Shown: positions 61,530 to 64,000 of the stretch, piece by piece | How positions within the stretch are numbered: position 1 is the stretch's first letter | How the letters are laid out: each line of letters opens with the position of its first letter | Source: Mikania micrantha | Taxonomy: Eukaryota > Streptophyta > Magnoliopsida > Asterales > Asteraceae | Direction: 5' to 3' | Assembly: GCA_009363875.1 (NCBI GenBank) | Contig: CM018697.1 | Coordinates: 1,240,001-1,304,000, forward strand | DNA length: 64,000 nucleotides | The notes under the pieces: model-generated | The model's database searches: none | Seen by the model: the letters and a program-made list of their open reading frames with translations, nothing else | Told to the model about the DNA's origin: nothing | Position numbers and translations under genes: made by a program

Positions 61530-61695
61530 CAATGGCGTAGCTTTGTTAAGACAAGGTCGCCCCCCTGTTTTTGCGGGCAGTAGTGTAAATTTTTCGATAC
61601 GTAGTGTAAAATTTTTTAAAAACCTTTATTTCGCCCCCTGGAAAAAGAAAAAAATATTTCAACCCCCATAAAATTATGGTCAAGCTTCGCCACTG
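61530..61695. mobile_element. Small hAT MITE (CAGTGGCGAAGC ends)
   Basis: A 166-bp element with ends CAATGGCGTAGCTTTG and CAAGCTTCGCCACTG. The flanking 8-mers ATTAAAAG (61522-61529) and ATTTAAAG (61696-61703) differ at one base. Confidence 0.8.
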
Positions 61696-61929
61696 ATTTA
61701 AAGGAACTAAGGTGGTGTTTTTGAACATATTGAAACAATGGCATTTAGGAAGCAAGCGGTGACGTAAAATGAATAATAACCGTTCATTTTTCTTAGCTTG
61801 CCATAGCTTACGTCTTTTTTTTATAAAAACGAACCCCAAGGATTGGTGTAATTACAGTCGATTATTTTTTCACTTATCTAGCTATGAGTTTTTTTTTATA
61901 TTGTGTTAGCTGTGATTGCACAATATATG

Positions 61930-62344
61930 TAGGGGTGTTCATCGGTTCGGTTAACGGTTTGTTCGGTTTATTCGGTTTTCAAAAATTTCCCCCCTAACCG
62001 TTAACCGAACCGAATTCGGGATATGGTCAATTCGGTTCGGTTTCGGTTATAACCGAACAAACCGAATTCAACCGAACAAACCGATTAAAATCCAAATAAA
62101 CCGGTTAAAAACCGAATAAACCGAATTCAACCATATAGTATTAATAAAAATAAGAAATTTAATTATGAATTCGGTTTAATCGGTTAACCGAATAAACCGA
62201 AAAAGCCGAATTCAAAAAATATCTAAAACCGTTAACCGTAACCGAACCGAAAACCGAGTTCATAATTCGGTTCGGTTTTTTTCGGTTACGGATACGGCTC
62301 GGTTATTGGTTTTAAACGGTTTTCAGTTTTTCTGAACACCCCTA
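61930..62344. mobile_element. hAT MITE (TAGGGGTGTTCA ends)
   Basis: A 415-bp element with ends TAGGGGTGTTCATCGG and TTTCTGAACACCCCTA. The flanking 8-mers AATATATG (61922-61929) and AACATATG (62345-62352) differ at one base. The interior is rich in AACCGAATTC and CGGTTCGG. Same family as 54340-55044 and 17036-17607. Confidence 0.85.
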
Positions 62345-63299
62345 AACATATGTATATTTGTATAGAAAATTATTTACTTTTTTATATAAAATTAGAACGA
62401 CGCCTGTCAAGTTTTCGTGTTGGAGTTGTATTAATCGAATATAACACTTTTAGAGCTTAAAACAAAATTGCAACTCTCCATGTTAAAAGGGGTAAGTTAG
62501 TATAAATAAACCTTAAAAATAACATCACTATATTAATCTCCCTATTTCACACAAAGTAAGGATACTTGCAACAAAACATCGACTTGTACATGTAATTTAA
62601 GTCAAGAAATCATACATAGTTTTATATTTTGACTCTATTCCGTATTTTTATGTTATCTTTTGCATTTATTATCACTGTTCAATTTTTTAAGGTTTCATAC
62701 TTCATATAACTTTTTCGTCATTAATATTATTATTATTGATAATAAATAACAGTCACCTCTCTAAACATATCCATGATATTACTGATATTATCGGCCCCTT
62801 TAATGAAGAATAGCCGCCTTGAACCAAGAACGCCCCATCGCATGTGGCTTCACCGAACCGTTCCCCAATCGCCACCTTCAATCAAGAGCCGCACAAATCG
62901 CCGCCAGGGATTTGGAGCGATGGTTTTGATTTCCAGCTGTCCGGGGTCCATATTCTGGCAGAAATTGCGGTGGCGCAGATGGTTGAGATAGGGTTTTTGG
63001 GGTTGAGTTTAAGAGTTTACGATGGTGAAGGGAGGAGAACATGGAGGCGACGACGTGGGAGAGGAGGAGGGGATGCTCTAAATTGTTCAGATGCTAGTTT
63101 AGACTTTTTTTTCCTGTTTAGACGTGCAAAAGAAACGGTATAAGACACATTTAGATGCAAACAAGCATCTCACAAGACAATAACAAATTTTAAAATATTC
63201 TACTAACATAAACATGTGAATTATATATACTTTATTTTTTTATTTTTTTGAACGACAGAATTATCACGTGTTTCCTATCATTTGGAAACGATCACCAAA
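62345..63299. other. Intergenic; GC-richer stretch of unknown origin
   Basis: From about 62,800 to 63,080 the DNA is GC-rich and has overlapping open frames on plus (72 and 99 codons). The second starts at TTG or GTG-like codons and includes SPNRSPIATFNQEPHKSPPG and an Arg/Gly-rich run. It could be a 5' gene fragment picked up by a transposon or a decayed leader exon. I recognise no domain. The remainder is AT-rich. Confidence 0.35.
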
Positions 63300-64000
63300 G
63301 GTCGGTGTTGCCGTATCAGTCTTCAGAATCCGGTAGATAACCTAGCCCTGCTAAGATCACCACAAAGCACACCGTTAGTCTCACCACAGGAGGGGTCTCC
63401 TGTGGTCGCGACTCCGGCGTGAGAGTATGGACCGGTTGTAGAAGAAGATAACAACTGAAGGTATGAAAGTATTAAGAAAGTATAAGTGTAATGTGTTGTA
63501 CCGTTTGAATCTTCAAGTCCTCCTTTTATAGCTGTTAAGTCCCAGCTTTGATCGATGAGTATCTTCCCTTCTGGATCCTATCTTCTATTGATATCATTTG
63601 CATGTCTTGATTGTAGTAATACTTCTAAATTGGTGTTAATGTTTGACTTATTACCAACTTGTCTTAACCTTGTCAAGAAGTGGTCATGTCCTGCAGTGAC
63701 ACCTTTGCAGGAACTTGCATGAGAAAGGTTGGTTGTTACTTTCTATGTGGAAAGGCTTTCCAGGCTTTCCTTATTTGTTTAAACACTTCCTTTTATCCAG
63801 TGGTCATGATATCTTTTCCAGGTTTCCTTTTGTGATTGACGGTTCGAGCTGAACTCGGCTGTGCTAAACCTGGTCCGAGCTTAGCGGTAGCTGGGATGCC
63901 TCTTAGCTCGGCCAAAGGGGTGTACTGAGCCCCGTCATCAGCCCCCCAGTCAGGTTTCTCTTTTGGCCTGGTCAATGGAGATGCCTGACTATTAGTTATT
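63300..64000 (-). mobile_element. LTR fragment (Ty3-type), cut by the window edge
   Basis: Shares GCACACCGTTAGTCTCACC...GACTCCGGCGTGAG with 18,580-18,640 (GCACCATTAGTCTTACC...GACTCCGGTGTGAG), the LTR next to the Tat-like primer site at 18480. TATAAAAGGAG on minus near 63531 would serve as its TATA box. Internal sequence would lie to the left on minus but is not recognisable. The far end lies outside the window. Confidence 0.6.

Noticed and set aside
1..64000. CRISPR arrays, bacterial operons, tRNA or rRNA genes
   Set aside because: Repeats present are transposons, satellites or simple sequence. No spaced identical repeats, no rRNA; tRNA-like boxes occur only within SINEs.
1..64000. Endogenous pararetrovirus or other integrated virus
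   Set aside because: No reverse transcriptase, coat or movement-protein motif was seen in any frame; the LTR pieces lack internal coding regions.

Overview
The window is nuclear DNA from a flowering plant. It is AT-rich, has multi-exon genes with GT-AG introns, and carries many plant transposons. The style of the repeats (8-bp-TSD hAT MITEs starting TAGGGGTG or TAGGGCTG, Tourist-like MITEs, long Ty3 LTRs) suggests an asterid, perhaps Asteraceae. That placement is inference from repeat style, not proof.

Layout. Positions 1-19.8 kb are accessory DNA: SINEs, hAT and foldback MITEs, LTR fragments, microsatellites, and a decayed intron-bearing copy of the ribosome-biogenesis gene MAK16 (about 13.0-17.0 kb, minus). 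Positions 19,801-26,614 are one Mutator-like element (MULE) with ~245-bp terminal inverted repeats. It carries two convergent genes: an intact-looking GRF-type zinc-finger gene (plus) and a broken MURA-type transposase (minus). A 2,660-bp solo LTR with a perfect 5-bp target duplication sits inside its left terminal repeat.

From 27 kb on the window is gene-rich. PHT2;1, a plastid phosphate transporter, is on plus (27,425-30,858; 3 exons, 574 aa). A DUF4228 gene (31,698-32,306), a RAY1-like GT77 arabinosyltransferase (32,487-37,971; 5 exons), a proline-rich/RS-tailed nuclear protein (42,548-50,921; 12 exons, 876 aa) and a chloroplast half-size ABC transporter of the ABCB26/TAP1 type (52,585-60,924; 18 exons, 694 aa) are all on minus. 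I rebuilt each gene from splice sites, and every exon set joins in frame. From memory, ABCB26, a cyclin-related gene and RAY1 are Arabidopsis At1g70610, At1g70620 and At1g70630. If so, this is conserved microsynteny and gives the middle gene an identity. The right end (61-64 kb) is again MITEs and an LTR fragment.

The genes do not form one pathway; their order is inherited. The most unusual items are the MULE with its GRF partner gene, PHT2;1 intron 1 built from repeated copies of its own 3' splice site, a GC-AG intron in ABCB26, and a triplicated start-codon region at RAY1.
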